DNA of 64,000 nucleotides from VXNJ01 sp965249595 (GCA_965249595.1 OZ252242.1:1-64000); one strand, 5' to 3'; shown: positions 1-9,817, numbered from the stretch's first letter. Numbers and translations are program-made. Notes: generated by a model from the letters alone, not told the origin.

Positions 1-121
1 CATAGCGGTACCCAGCCTCGGCAATTTCGTCATAGCAGCGTTGCCAGGGAGTTTGCAGCGGATCCGGTTCACCGAACCAAATACCCCAGGAATCAGGGCA
101 ATTTCCAATCGTTAACCGCAT
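1..121 (-). CDS. Sugar phosphate isomerase/epimerase, TIM-barrel, N-terminal fragment
   Basis: Partial gene running off the left edge; only about 40 N-terminal residues are present. The start MRLTIGNCPDSWGIWFG followed by TPWQRCYDEIAEAGY is the usual opening of xylose-isomerase-like TIM-barrel enzymes of the IolE/sugar phosphate isomerase family, where the first beta strand is followed by an aromatic-rich loop and then a helix. The ATG at 121 has a good GGGAG-type ribosome site just upstream. It is divergent from the Gfo/Idh/MocA oxidoreductase starting at 325, and the two enzyme families are often neighbours in inositol and rare-sugar catabolism. The exact substrate cannot be told from this fragment. 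Confidence 0.72.
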   Translation of the reverse strand, partial: MRLTIGNCPDSWGIWFGEPDPLQTPWQRCYDEIAEAGYRY

Positions 122-324
122 GCAACCACTCCCACTCGTTTAGCAACCCAGATTCTATTTAACGCGTGCCCGCGAACCTGCCGTACTAGTGGCGTCCTAA
201 CCGGCTGGGCGAGGCGCAATAATGGCTTCAATAGCAAATTCGCGCGCCCCAACCGAACGCCCGCCAACGGCTGGCCGGGATGGGGGTCAAAGAGCAACGA
301 ATCGATAGGCGAGGGTCAGCAAAT

Positions 325-1494
325 ATGTCCAGAACAATTGGCATCGGGGTTATCGGAATGGGCTGGATGGGACAGCTTCACTCCCGTTCCTACCGACAAG
401 TGCCGGTGCGGTTTCCGGAGGCGAAGGCGACTGCCCGGTTGGTCATCTGTGCCGACGAGTTTGAATCAAGGGCCCAGGCGGCGGCCGAATCGAGTGGATT
501 TGAGGAATGGACAACCAACTGGCGCGATGTGCTGGCGCATCCTGATGTTGAAGCAGTCAGCATCACCACTCCCAATTTTTTGCACCGCGAAATGGCCGTT
601 GCGGCAGCCGCGGCCGGCAAGCAAATATGGCTGGAAAAACCTTGTGGGCGTAGTCCGGCTGAGACCAAGGCAATTGCCGAAGCCGTTGCCGAAGCCGGGA
701 TAACTTCACACATCGGTTTCAACTTCCGCAACTGCCCGACCGTCCAATACGCCAGGCAACTGGTCAGCGATGGGCGACTGGGTGATCTGTCACATTTCAG
801 GGGCTATTTCTTTGAGGACTACGCCCGCAATCCCGATACGATGCTGACCTGGCGGTTCAAACGGGACCTGGCCGGATCCGGGGTGGTCGGCGACATGCTG
901 TCCCACCTCATCGATGAGTCCCATCTGCTGGTCGGGCCGATAAAACGGGTCGTTTCTCAACAAAAAACGTTTATCACCGATCGCCCGGTGCCGATTCCGG
1001 GCGAAGGTACGCACTTTTCAACGCGCGCCGATGGCCCGCGGGCGGCGGTTGAAAACGAGGACTACGTAGGGCTGTTGGTGCAATTTGAGAATGGCGTCCT
1101 GGGCACGATGGAATCGTGCCGTTTCATCCCGGGCGAAAAGGTCCGCTACAGCTGGGAATTGCATGGATCAAAGGGCGCTCTCAAGTGGGACCTGACCCGG
1201 ATGGGCGAACTGCAATTTTTTGAATACAGCGACGATCCGGCGCGCCAGGGTTATGTGACTTTACTGGCGAGCATCGATATGCCCTACTTTGCCAATTTCA
1301 CGCCCGCCGACGGACTCTCGATGAGCTATGACGACACCAAGGTCGTCGAGGCCTTCGAATTCCTACGGGCGGTCGACACCGGGGCCGAAGGGGATCCCAG
1401 CATCAAGGCCGCATTGGCGGTGGCCGAAGTTGCCGACTCGATTTTTCGATCCTGGAAATCTGGCGCATTCGAGGATGTCCGGCCAATAGCGTGA
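325..1494 (+). CDS. Gfo/Idh/MocA family NAD(P)-dependent oxidoreductase
   Basis: Predicted cytoplasmic sugar or inositol dehydrogenase. The N-terminal Rossmann fold shows IGVIGMGWMGQLHSR (GxGxxG type), and the family EKP motif is present in WLEKPCGRSPAETK, whose Lys helps catalysis. The C-terminal half is the usual alpha/beta substrate domain with GDMLSHLID, where the His is the likely catalytic residue. An upstream in-frame ATG at 280 gives 15 extra residues, but the ATG at 325 sits directly before the Rossmann strand and has a GAGGG site, so it is preferred. The length (389 residues) is normal. The divergent isomerase and the arabinofuranosidase downstream suggest sugar catabolism; the substrate is unknown. 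Confidence 0.88.
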   Translation: MSRTIGIGVIGMGWMGQLHSRSYRQVPVRFPEAKATARLVICADEFESRAQAAAESSGFEEWTTNWRDVLAHPDVEAVSITTPNFLHREMAVAAAAAGKQIWLEKPCGRSPAETKAIAEAVAEAGITSHIGFNFRNCPTVQYARQLVSDGRLGDLSHFRGYFFEDYARNPDTMLTWRFKRDLAGSGVVGDMLSHLIDESHLLVGPIKRVVSQQKTFITDRPVPIPGEGTHFSTRADGPRAAVENEDYVGLLVQFENGVLGTMESCRFIPGEKVRYSWELHGSKGALKWDLTRMGELQFFEYSDDPARQGYVTLLASIDMPYFANFTPADGLSMSYDDTKVVEAFEFLRAVDTGAEGDPSIKAALAVAEVADSIFRSWKSGAFEDVRPIA

Positions 1495-1584
1495 ACCGAT
1501 TGCCGAAGGCCAAATTATTGAGGGAAGGTAGTCCTTCACAAATTCCACGTTGAACCTTCGCGCGCACTGGTTTCTACAATAGCC

Positions 1585-1613
1585 TTGACAGTATCCGACT
1601 CAAGTTGTATGAT
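1585..1613 (+). promoter_or_regulatory. Sigma70-type promoter for the Hsp20 gene
   Basis: TTGACA at 1585-1590, a 17-nt spacer, and TATGAT at 1608-1613: a full consensus -35 and a 5/6 -10. Transcription would start near 1620, leaving about a 55-nt leader to the ATG at 1674. No CIRCE-type inverted repeat is seen, so the control of heat-shock induction is not evident. Confidence 0.8.
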
Positions 1614-1673
1614 TGTATTAAGGCAGTGTGGCGACGAAGCCAACAATCAACAAAGATAGAAAGGTAGCCAGCA

Positions 1674-2123
1674 ATGCCGCAGCTAGTTCACCGTCCGGTG
1701 AGATCACGATTTACCCGCCCAGCAGCTGATTTGGGATTCCCTTGGGCGCGCCCGTTGCTCGCCGAGCTCTTCGACTGGGATCGCGAATCGCTGACCACGA
1801 GTTGGGTCCCGATTGACATGAAGCGCACGCCTCATGCAGTGATCGTGACCGCCTCGGTTCCCGGCATCGACCCCGACAACATAGAACTCACCGTAGATCG
1901 CGGGATGCTCACCATCGCCGGCCGCAGCGCCGAAGAGGAGAGCAACGAAAACGATTCTTACGTCCTTCAGGAACGCCGAATCGGGTCATTTGAGCGCTCG
2001 ATCAGGCTTCCGCGCGGGATTGAATCCAGTCAAGCCAGCAGCGATTACATCAATGGCGAATTGGTGGTAACGGTTCCCCTGGTTGAGAACCACAAGCCAC
2101 AACGCATAAAGGTGAATCACTGA
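1674..2123 (+). CDS. Small heat shock protein, Hsp20/alpha-crystallin family
   Basis: ATP-independent holdase chaperone of the cytoplasm. The protein has 149 residues. The alpha-crystallin domain spans roughly 45-140 and includes the PGIDPDNIELTVDRGMLTI strands and the late YINGELVVTVPL element (GxL motif). The short C-terminal tail has a weak RIKV motif. The gene is monocistronic: it has its own consensus promoter at 1585-1613 and a strong intrinsic terminator at 2162-2193, and it is unrelated to the sugar genes around it. Confidence 0.95.
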   Translation: MPQLVHRPVRSRFTRPAADLGFPWARPLLAELFDWDRESLTTSWVPIDMKRTPHAVIVTASVPGIDPDNIELTVDRGMLTIAGRSAEEESNENDSYVLQERRIGSFERSIRLPRGIESSQASSDYINGELVVTVPLVENHKPQRIKVNH

Positions 2124-2161
2124 TTGCCAAATCACGGCCACCTACCCGGTGACCGTGCATG

Positions 2162-2193
2162 AACCCGCCGGACTAACCGCCGGCGGGTTTTTT
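2162..2193 (+). terminator. Intrinsic terminator after hsp20
   Basis: A perfect 10-bp stem AACCCGCCGG/CCGGCGGGTT (2162-2171 with 2180-2189), an 8-nt loop and a run of six T (2188-2193), placed 38 nt after the hsp20 stop. Confidence 0.93.
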
Positions 2194-2356
2194 GCGCCTT
2201 AGCTACCGTCAATCGGCGGCGGATTGGCAAAGCTGCATTGGTTCAGTTGAATCGCCGGCCTAGCGCCGGTCGACACTGCCCTTTTTTCCAATCGCATTTG
2301 GTTGTAATTGCAATTGCAGCCGCAGTGGCGTACCAAGAGTTGGCACTGGAGAAAAA

Positions 2357-4360
2357 ATGCGGGCCAAGATCCGAATCGATCCCCAAACCGCGCTCGGGAC
2401 GATCGACCCGATGATCTACGGAGTAAATGTCGAGCACCTCGAACGCATGGTTTACGACGGTTATTGGGCCGAGCTGATCGCCAACCGCAAATTTGCCGGA
2501 CACGATATTGATCCATTTCGCTCGGGCCGGGCGCACCCCGCGCCCTGGCGCCGCGAGTTTCGCGACGAACCACCGTTCGGCATAGTGGCCCACTGGCATC
2601 CATTCGGAAACGGGCCGGCGGTTGAATACGTCCACGACAACACTGTCTACTATTCCGGCCGCCAATCGCAACGGATCGATCTGGTATGCGATGACGGGCA
2701 GCGCCACGGGGTAGCCCAAAGCGGCGTCGAGGTCCAGGGCGGAACCGCCTACCAGTTGCGCGCCGTGCTGCGGGCTGAACCGGGCATCAGCGGGATCCAG
2801 CTGGCCCTCAGTCGAAATTGCGGCCTTCTTGAAATAACCGGTTCGGACATTTCCGAAAGCTGGCAGACATTTGAGATGTCGCTGGTTCCCAAGGCCTCGG
2901 GCAGTTTTGACTTTCAGATAACCGCCACCGGCCGGGGACGGGTTTGGCTGGGCGCCGTGTCGCTGATGAAAGACGCCCATTGGGCGGCGGGCGGGGTCCG
3001 CCAGGATGTCGCCGAAAGCCTAAAACAGGCCGGAATCACCACCATCCGCTGGCCCGGCGGAAATTTCGTGTCCGACTACAACTGGGAACTTGGCATTGGC
3101 CCGTCAGACCGACGACCCACGGTCCTAAACCGCGCCTGGGGCGAATATGAATCGCATGACCTTGGCACCGACGAATTCCTAAATCACTGCGAACAGTGGG
3201 ACGTGACCCCATTCGTCACCGTTAACGCCGGTTCGGGCACGGCCGCCGAGGCCGCCGCCTGGGTCGAATACTGCAACGGTTCGCCGGATACCGCCTACGG
3301 CGGCCGTCGCGCCGCCAATGGCCGCGAGGCCCCTTACGGCGTGCGCTATTGGTCAATCGGCAATGAGATGTGGGGAAACTTTCAGGTGGGCCACCTGGAT
3401 GCTGAGACCTACGCCCGGCGCTGCGTCGAATTCGCGACGGCGATGCGGGCGGTCGATCCGTCGATCCACCTGACCGCGGTCGGCCACGTACGCAACACGC
3501 TTGGTCGGTGGAATGAACGGGTCGCCGAAGTTGTCGGCCCTCATGTTGACGCGGTCGCCGTCCACAGCTACACCCTCAATCCGTCGGCCCTTCCGACCGA
3601 ACCCGACCCGGATGAAAAGTACCTGGCGATCGTCGCTGGCGCGGACTCCGCGTCCCGATTGCTCGACGACACCATCGAGGTAATCGACGGGCACTGGTCC
3701 GGTCCGGAGCGGGCTGAAATTTCCTACGACGAATACGGAGTGCGTGAGAACCTTCGCTTAACGACCCCTTGGAAAGAACGCTACACGCTGCGTGACGGGC
3801 TCTGTCTGGCCGGAATAATCCAAGCCCTGCAGGAGCGGTCGGAGCGAATACGTATCGGCGCAATGTTTGGCTATTGCAATCGCCTAGGCCTCATTGACAC
3901 GCAGCCCGATGCCGTTCTGCTCACCCCTTACTACCACGCCTTTGCGCTGATGGCCAACAACGCCGGTGCGGTGGCCGTTGCTAGTTTCTGCGATGTTGAT
4001 ACCTTCTCCACGGCGGGGCTGGCAACTGAACCACCGCTCCAAGGCGCACCTTGGCTGAAAGTTGCCGCCAGCGCCAGCGCCGATCGGGATCGCGTTTTCC
4101 TTTCGGTGATCAATCGCCACCCGGAGGCGGCGATCTTGGCCGACATCACGGTGGACGGCCCGGGAAAATTGCAGTCAGCCGCGCGCCGGCACTGCCTTGG
4201 CGGCAGCGGCCCATTGGCCCGCAATGAATTCGGCGCGCCGCCGCAGGTCTGGTGTTCCGAATCGGAGTTGGCGCTGGAAATCGACGGCGACTCGGCGCGA
4301 TATTCATTCCCACCGCATTCACTGACGGTGCTCGAACTGGCCATCGCAGCGGATTCGTAA
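2357..4360 (+). CDS. Alpha-L-arabinofuranosidase, glycoside hydrolase family 51
   Basis: A retaining glycosidase that removes terminal arabinofuranosyl units from arabinans, arabinoxylans or arabinogalactans. Seen: the GH51 opening GTIDPMIYGVNVEHLERMVYDG, WPGGNFVSDYNW around residue 233, the acid/base Glu in SIGNEMWG (E337), and the nucleophile Glu in ISYDEYG (E459), in place of the common DEW. A beta-sandwich CBM-like segment lies between the first strand and the barrel (about 85-205), and a C-terminal beta domain ends the 667 residues. There is no signal peptide, so it should act in the cytoplasm on imported oligosaccharides. The ATG has a GGAG site. It lies just upstream of a Thr-type sulfatase-like gene in the same orientation, suggesting joint work on one glycan. 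Confidence 0.9.
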   Translation: MRAKIRIDPQTALGTIDPMIYGVNVEHLERMVYDGYWAELIANRKFAGHDIDPFRSGRAHPAPWRREFRDEPPFGIVAHWHPFGNGPAVEYVHDNTVYYSGRQSQRIDLVCDDGQRHGVAQSGVEVQGGTAYQLRAVLRAEPGISGIQLALSRNCGLLEITGSDISESWQTFEMSLVPKASGSFDFQITATGRGRVWLGAVSLMKDAHWAAGGVRQDVAESLKQAGITTIRWPGGNFVSDYNWELGIGPSDRRPTVLNRAWGEYESHDLGTDEFLNHCEQWDVTPFVTVNAGSGTAAEAAAWVEYCNGSPDTAYGGRRAANGREAPYGVRYWSIGNEMWGNFQVGHLDAETYARRCVEFATAMRAVDPSIHLTAVGHVRNTLGRWNERVAEVVGPHVDAVAVHSYTLNPSALPTEPDPDEKYLAIVAGADSASRLLDDTIEVIDGHWSGPERAEISYDEYGVRENLRLTTPWKERYTLRDGLCLAGIIQALQERSERIRIGAMFGYCNRLGLIDTQPDAVLLTPYYHAFALMANNAGAVAVASFCDVDTFSTAGLATEPPLQGAPWLKVAASASADRDRVFLSVINRHPEAAILADITVDGPGKLQSAARRHCLGGSGPLARNEFGAPPQVWCSESELALEIDGDSARYSFPPHSLTVLELAIAADS

Positions 4361-4438
4361 TTGACCCTCATCTGACGGCAAAATGACCTGAGCGGTAAAC
4401 ATCCGGAATCATTCCGTATCAAGAGGAAGCCAGCACCG

Positions 4439-5854
4439 ATGAACATCATCGTTTTAATGATGGACAGCTACCGACAGGACCATTTCGGCTTCTACAACCA
4501 GGGACAGGGGCCCTTTGCCGGCATCCCCGCCTGCCGGACCCCCCATATGGATGCGTTCGCCGCCGAATCCGTTGTTTTCGATTCGATGTATGCCGATTCC
4601 TTGCCGACGATTCCGGCCCGCACGTCTCTTTTTACCGGCAATCGGACATTGACCTCACGCGCCTGGCAACCGCTGGCCCGCGAGGACACATCGGTCGCAA
4701 CGATCCTGGCCCTGGAAGGCTACACGTCCGGGCTGGTGGCCGATGTTTATCACTACCGGGCCCCTGATCAGAATTTTCATGCCGGATTTCACTCCTACCA
4801 GTGGGTGCGCGGCCAGGAGTACGATCCCTGGCGCTCGGAACCGCCGAAGAGCGATCTGAAGCGCTTCACGAATAAGCACTACGATGACCTCTGGCTGGCC
4901 AACGTCGCCCAGTTCGTGGTAAACACCGAGGAATTTTCAAGCAAGCACGACTGGTTCGGCCACAAGGTCGCCGACCTCACCTGCGACTGGCTTACCCGCA
5001 ACCGCGGTCAGGACGAGCTGTTCCTGTGGATGGACAGCTTCGATCCGCATGAACCGTGGGACCCGCCGGCCGAATTTGACGTCTACGGTGACCCCGCCTA
5101 TTCCGGTCCGCGCTACGTATTGCCCTTGGGCGGCGAGGCTACCAACTGGTACAGCCAGGCCGAGATCGACAACATCCGAGCCCTCTATGCCGGTGAGGCG
5201 GCCACCGTTGATGATGCCGTGGGAATGGTCCTAAACCGCCTAGAGGAACTGGGCTACTACGACGATTCGGTAATCGTGCTGATGGGGGACCACGGCCACC
5301 CGCTGGCCGATCACGGGAAATTTCTCAAAGGCGCCGACCGGCTCTACAACGAGTTGCTGCGGATCCCGTTTATGGTCCGCCTGCCGGGCGGGCGCGGCGC
5401 CCGCCGCACCGGCGCAATATGCCAATACCATGACCTACTGCCGACGCTACTGGACGTTGCCGGACTGGCCAATTGCGCCCATGATATGCACGGGCGCAGC
5501 TTCCGCGGCGTGCTCGAGGGTGAGAGCGACACCCATCGCGATGCGATCATCACCGGATACCACGAAGGCATCGACCGCGTGATCAGAAATGACCGCTGGA
5601 GCCTGATACTGCGTCCCGAAGGTCAGGACGACGAGTTGTATGACCTGGTCGCCGATCCGGCCGAGCGCAACAATCTGCGCGAAGGCAACGACGAACTGGC
5701 CGCCGATCTAACCGGCAATTTCGGGCAGATCTACCTGCAGGTGGGAACCCGCGGCGCCCTGGGTCGACGCCACGGGCTAGAGACCAAGGGTCATAACCTG
5801 GGGATTCAGGGCATGTATGAAATGAGCACCTACCGCCGTCCTCCGTCAACCTAA
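4439..5854 (+). CDS. Sulfatase-fold hydrolase with Thr at the nucleophile position
   Basis: Alkaline-phosphatase superfamily, sulfatase (S1-like) fold, 471 residues, no signal peptide. Seen: an N-terminal metal site LMMDSYRQDHFG, the active-site block PTIPARTSLFTG, a central DSFDPHEPWDPP loop, and the C-terminal metal motif LMGDHGHPLADHG. The position normally filled by Cys or Ser in C/S-x-P-x-R is Thr57 (codon ACG at 4607-4609). Known formylglycine-generating systems act on Cys or Ser, so this protein should not become an FGly sulfatase. Thr is a native nucleophile in related phosphodiesterases and transferases of the superfamily, so a phosphoesterase or atypical sulfatase is possible. It follows GH51 by 78 nt and is coupled to the next dehydrogenase (5-nt gap). 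Confidence 0.82.
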   Translation: MNIIVLMMDSYRQDHFGFYNQGQGPFAGIPACRTPHMDAFAAESVVFDSMYADSLPTIPARTSLFTGNRTLTSRAWQPLAREDTSVATILALEGYTSGLVADVYHYRAPDQNFHAGFHSYQWVRGQEYDPWRSEPPKSDLKRFTNKHYDDLWLANVAQFVVNTEEFSSKHDWFGHKVADLTCDWLTRNRGQDELFLWMDSFDPHEPWDPPAEFDVYGDPAYSGPRYVLPLGGEATNWYSQAEIDNIRALYAGEAATVDDAVGMVLNRLEELGYYDDSVIVLMGDHGHPLADHGKFLKGADRLYNELLRIPFMVRLPGGRGARRTGAICQYHDLLPTLLDVAGLANCAHDMHGRSFRGVLEGESDTHRDAIITGYHEGIDRVIRNDRWSLILRPEGQDDELYDLVADPAERNNLREGNDELAADLTGNFGQIYLQVGTRGALGRRHGLETKGHNLGIQGMYEMSTYRRPPST

Positions 5855-5859
5855 CGCCA

Positions 5860-6966
5860 TTGACAGCCATTCGCCTGGCGATCGTCGGCGCCGGCCCCGC
5901 CGGCGCCATGGTGATGTACCCGCCCGCCCTCGCCGGCCAGCGGGCCCTCGAGCTGGTCGCCGTCTACGACCCCGATAGCGAAAACGCGCAGCGCCTCGTC
6001 GATGCGGTTGGATCGGGAAGGCCGATGCGCTCGCTGGAGGATGTCTGGGCTAGCGGCGCTCAAGCCGTGGTGATTGCCTCGCCGGTCCAGTTCCACCGCC
6101 AGCAGGCGATCGACGGCCTAAATTCCGGATTGCATGTTCTCTGCGAAAAGCCGATGGCCCGCACGCCGGCCGGCTGCCGGGCGATGGCGGCAGCAGCCCG
6201 GGTCGCTGACCGGATTCTGCTAATTGGTTTTATGAAGCGTTACGACCGCAGCTTTCTTAGGGCCCGTGAGCTGGTGGCCGGCGGCGAATTGGGTCGGATG
6301 GTCGAGGTACGCTGCGACTGGTCGCACGGTTCGCCATTCCCGCCCGGCGGCTCGCGGGCCCATCCCGACACCTGGGGCGGAACCTTCCAGGACCACGGAT
6401 CGCACACCATCGATCTGTGCCGATGGTGGCTTGGCGAGATTGACACGGTCGCCGCGGAAATGGCAATTGCGTTCAGCGACCGACGCAACGAAGATGTCGG
6501 CGTGGCCGTGATGCGTCATCGCGAAGGGGCAATATCCACCCATAACATCTCCCGCGTGCGACCGGGGCAAATGGTCGAGCGATACGACCTTATCGGGACC
6601 CGCGGCCGCTTGCTTATCGAATACAGCGGCGGCCCAAGCTACACCTCCGCTGACCCGTTCCGGATGACCCTATTCGGCCACGGCGGGCGACGGCGCGACC
6701 TCACCGTGCGGGTGAAGGGAAACCTCAATGAAGAAATTGCGCGCAATGGCCGTTACGCCCGCGAACTGTCACATTTCGCCGATTGCATCCGCGGCGCGGC
6801 GGTCCCTTTGACCCCGGCCGCCGACGGCCTGGCGGCAATCGAAGCTGTAAACGCGGCCTATCTTTCGGCCGCCTGCGGGACAAAGATCAGTCTGCCGCTG
6901 GATCAATCGATCGATTTGCCCGCTTTTTTTGACCGCCTGCGCGCGGCTCGCCGAACCAACCGCTAG
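5860..6966 (+). CDS. Gfo/Idh/MocA family oxidoreductase
   Basis: The second dehydrogenase of this family in the window, 368 residues. The N-terminal Rossmann fold reads LAIVGAGPAGAM, and CEKPMARTPAG carries the conserved EKP lysine. HGSHTIDLCRWW in the C-terminal domain carries the usual catalytic His. The start is TTG at 5860, only 5 nt after the preceding sulfatase-like stop, which implies translational coupling. Substrate unknown; linkage to the sulfatase-like enzyme and arabinofuranosidase suggests oxidation of a released sugar. Confidence 0.86.
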   Translation: MTAIRLAIVGAGPAGAMVMYPPALAGQRALELVAVYDPDSENAQRLVDAVGSGRPMRSLEDVWASGAQAVVIASPVQFHRQQAIDGLNSGLHVLCEKPMARTPAGCRAMAAAARVADRILLIGFMKRYDRSFLRARELVAGGELGRMVEVRCDWSHGSPFPPGGSRAHPDTWGGTFQDHGSHTIDLCRWWLGEIDTVAAEMAIAFSDRRNEDVGVAVMRHREGAISTHNISRVRPGQMVERYDLIGTRGRLLIEYSGGPSYTSADPFRMTLFGHGGRRRDLTVRVKGNLNEEIARNGRYARELSHFADCIRGAAVPLTPAADGLAAIEAVNAAYLSAACGTKISLPLDQSIDLPAFFDRLRAARRTNR

Positions 6967-7291
6967 ATTCCGGCGCAGGGTCGTCAATTGGCACCGCGCC
7001 GAATGGCGCCGAGGAAAAATTTGGCCAAGACGGGGGTAGGTGCGGTCGGTATTTCATTTCGCTGCCGCAGGCGGTCGCCGGGCCATCAATTCATCCCGAT
7101 TGCGGCAAACTCAATCCCGGCCTGGCTTCCGGACAAGTTGTTCAGCGACCCAGCCAGACCATCGGGTCATTTAAATCCGCGAATTTGAGACCGCGTGCGA
7201 AAAAATATGGAGGTCGACCTGAGCGAAGCGAAAGGCCGGCAATCTTTAAACGATCACACTCCTAGAGCGAACCCGGAAAAGGTCGACGGCG
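6967..7291 (+). other. Intergenic stretch without a supported gene
   Basis: These 325 nt separate the oxidoreductase from the quinone-oxidoreductase-like gene. A 66-codon open frame here has a composition unlike a real protein (rich in Arg, Pro and Ser) and no ribosome site. No convincing terminator or promoter was seen. Confidence 0.5.
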
Positions 7292-8299
7292 ATGGCAAGA
7301 ACTTGGGTATTTAACGACTACGACCTCTCGGCGTTACAGCTAACGTCGACGAGTGACGGTGAACTGGCCGCCGAATCAGTGCGGGTGGAGGTAAAGGCCC
7401 AGAGCCTCAATTACCGCGATCTGCTATCTGTCGAGGGCTGGTACTCCCGGGTTCCATTGCCGGCGACTCCACTCTCCGACTGCTCCGGCGTAGTCATCGA
7501 GACGGGGGCCGATGTAACCGAGTTTTCCGTCGGCGACGAAGTTACCAGCCACTATGTCGTCGGCTGGCAGGACGGCGTTTTCAAGAGCGCCTACTTGGCC
7601 ACCACGCTGGGCACCCCGGGGCCCGGAGTTGCCAGTGAGCAAATCGTTGTGCCCGAGCAGGCGCTGATAAAAAAACCGGCCCACCTCTCGCACATGGAAG
7701 CCGCCACCCTGCCGATCGCTGCGCTGACCGCCTGGGCCAGCCTTATCGCCGGCGACAAAATCGGACCTGGGTCTACGGTGCTGGCGCTCGGTACCGGCGG
7801 CGTATCGGTGCTGGGGCTGCAGATGGCCGCCGTCATGGGCGCCACGACGATCATCACCTCCAAAGACGACGGTAAGCTGGCAACCGTAAAGGGGCTTGGG
7901 ATTGATCACGGGGTCAACTACAACCAACACCCGCAATGGCACCGCCAGGTCCTAGAAATTACCGATGGCCGCGGCGTCGACCTGGTGCTGGAGGCCGGCG
8001 GCAGTCAGACCCTGAACAGCTCGCTGACATCGCTGCGAGCCGCCGGTACCGTCGCCTTGTTCGGCGTGCTTACCGGGGGAGTCGGCGAAATAGAAACCCG
8101 CCGCATCCTTGCCAACCGACTAAACATCTGCGGAATTTATGTCGCCTCGCGGGCGGAATTTGCCAGGATGAATGAGTTTGTTACCGAAACCGGATTCCGC
8201 CCCTACATCGGTTCGTCATTTGGGTTTGAGGAATTACCAGCCGCATTTGAAGCGATGAAACAGCAAGCTCATATCGGCAAGATAGTAACAACGGTCTAA
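7292..8299 (+). CDS. Zinc-free medium-chain dehydrogenase (quinone oxidoreductase-like)
   Basis: NAD(P)H-dependent MDR family enzyme of 335 residues. The N-terminal GroES-like domain has SLNYRDLLSVEGWY and LSDCSGVVIETG. The Rossmann domain has LALGTGGVSVLGLQMAAVMGA, and VDLVLEAGG follows. The Cys cluster that binds structural zinc in alcohol dehydrogenases is absent, which places it in the NADPH:quinone reductase/enoyl reductase branch (QOR-like). It lies 39 nt upstream of the second Thr-type sulfatase-like gene, probably in one transcript. Substrate unknown. Confidence 0.87.
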   Translation: MARTWVFNDYDLSALQLTSTSDGELAAESVRVEVKAQSLNYRDLLSVEGWYSRVPLPATPLSDCSGVVIETGADVTEFSVGDEVTSHYVVGWQDGVFKSAYLATTLGTPGPGVASEQIVVPEQALIKKPAHLSHMEAATLPIAALTAWASLIAGDKIGPGSTVLALGTGGVSVLGLQMAAVMGATTIITSKDDGKLATVKGLGIDHGVNYNQHPQWHRQVLEITDGRGVDLVLEAGGSQTLNSSLTSLRAAGTVALFGVLTGGVGEIETRRILANRLNICGIYVASRAEFARMNEFVTETGFRPYIGSSFGFEELPAAFEAMKQQAHIGKIVTTV

Positions 8300-8338
8300 G
8301 ACATCTACTCCATACCGCCATCAACGGGAGCTGAACCA

Positions 8339-9817
8339 ATGAACGTCGTATTCATCATGAATGACACTTGGCGCTACGACCATGTGCGGGCCAACGGCAA
8401 CGACTGGATTTCAACGCCGGGGCTGGACCAGTTCGCCGCCGAATCTGCTGTTTTCGATCGTTCCTATATCGGATCCTTCGCGACGATTCCCTGTCGCCAC
8501 GACTTACTCAAGGGCCGCTATGGCGAACCCTTGCACTACTGGCGACCTCTGCAGTGGGATTGCCTTACGCTGCCGGAATTGCTGCGCGAAAACGGCTATG
8601 TGACGATGCTCATCAATGACACGCCGCACATGATCAATTACGGCTATGGTTTTGACCGTCCCTTTCACGCTTGGCAGATGATCCGCGGCAATGAAGTGGA
8701 CCGCTACCGCACCGACTGGTTTGAGCAATGGGACCTAGGCAATCTGGATAAATATCGAGTCACGAGCGGAATGGCGCAATATCACCGCCAGGTGCGCGAC
8801 AAAGCGCTGGAAGAACAGTACTTTGCACCGATGGTCATGGACGCCACCTGCACCTGGCTGGAGCGCAATGCCGGCCACGATGGATTTTTCCTCTGGGTCG
8901 ATTCATTCGATCCCCACGAGCCCTGGGACCCTCCGCAGCATTACGTCGACATGTACGATCCGGACTACGACGGGATCGAGATCTTCTGGCCCAATTACGG
9001 TCGTTCTTCGGAGATGTTCACACCCGAAGAGCAGGCCCACGTCGGCAAATTGTTTGCCGCCGAATGCACGATGTGCGACACCCACATCGGCCGCGTACTG
9101 ACAAAAATCGACAACCTGGGATTGCGCGACAACACGATCGTGGTAATCATGTCCGATCACGGGCATTACTTTGGCGAACACGACCGGCAATCCAAATCCG
9201 GTCCGCTTTACCAGGAGGTTTCACACCAGTTCCTCATGATCCGTCACCCGCACGGCATCGGGGCCGGACAGCGCTTTCAATCCCTAACTCAACCGGCCGA
9301 CTTCGCCCCCACGATCCTGGAAATGCTCGGCGTCGAAGCGCCGGCGGCGATGGGTATCCAGGGCAAATCTTTGTTGGGGCAAATGAATGGATCTGGCGAA
9401 GCCCATCGCCCGGTGGCGATATCGGGTTCCTATCCATTTGAAACCAAACCGGCCACCGGACAATCGGCGGCCCGCCCGGTTCTGGACGGTGACTTCGGCT
9501 GGTCCTCACTCACCGTCACCGGGCCCGAATATTCGCTCGTCGCCTTCCCGGAAAAGGAGCGCAATGAGCTGTATCACCTCCCGTCAGACCCCGGCATGAC
9601 CAGCAACATAATTGCCGCCAATCGCGACCGTGAGGCCGAGCTGCACCGCGAACTCACCGCTTTCCTCGACAGTCACGATAGTCCGGAGTGGGTCACCCGC
9701 CTCTACGATGAAGGGCCCGGAGCGACAGTCATTCCCGAAATTGACGACCACCTAAAGCTCGTTCGCAAACGCGGTATGCCGCTGTCGGCGACCCCGCTGG
9801 ATGGCAACGTTGTCTAA
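8339..9817 (+). CDS. Sulfatase-fold hydrolase with Thr at the nucleophile position
   Basis: 492 residues, no signal peptide, ATG preceded by GGGAG. Seen: metal site IMNDTWRYDHV, active-site block FATIPCRHDLLKGRYG, the loop DSFDPHEPWDPPQHYVDMYDP, and SDHGHYFGEH as the C-terminal metal site. Thr49 (ACG at 8483-8485) replaces the FGly precursor, and a Cys lies three residues later, at the variable position of the motif. It is closely similar to the following gene (9899-11374) over its whole length, so the two are tandem duplicates that have diverged. Known formylglycine enzymes do not act on Thr, so a phospho- or otherwise specialised hydrolase is likely. Confidence 0.82.
   Translation: MNVVFIMNDTWRYDHVRANGNDWISTPGLDQFAAESAVFDRSYIGSFATIPCRHDLLKGRYGEPLHYWRPLQWDCLTLPELLRENGYVTMLINDTPHMINYGYGFDRPFHAWQMIRGNEVDRYRTDWFEQWDLGNLDKYRVTSGMAQYHRQVRDKALEEQYFAPMVMDATCTWLERNAGHDGFFLWVDSFDPHEPWDPPQHYVDMYDPDYDGIEIFWPNYGRSSEMFTPEEQAHVGKLFAAECTMCDTHIGRVLTKIDNLGLRDNTIVVIMSDHGHYFGEHDRQSKSGPLYQEVSHQFLMIRHPHGIGAGQRFQSLTQPADFAPTILEMLGVEAPAAMGIQGKSLLGQMNGSGEAHRPVAISGSYPFETKPATGQSAARPVLDGDFGWSSLTVTGPEYSLVAFPEKERNELYHLPSDPGMTSNIIAANRDREAELHRELTAFLDSHDSPEWVTRLYDEGPGATVIPEIDDHLKLVRKRGMPLSATPLDGNVV

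Noticed and set aside
2243..2980. A 245-codon antisense frame over the GH51 gene
   Set aside because: The plus-strand arabinofuranosidase motifs with both catalytic acids are unambiguous.
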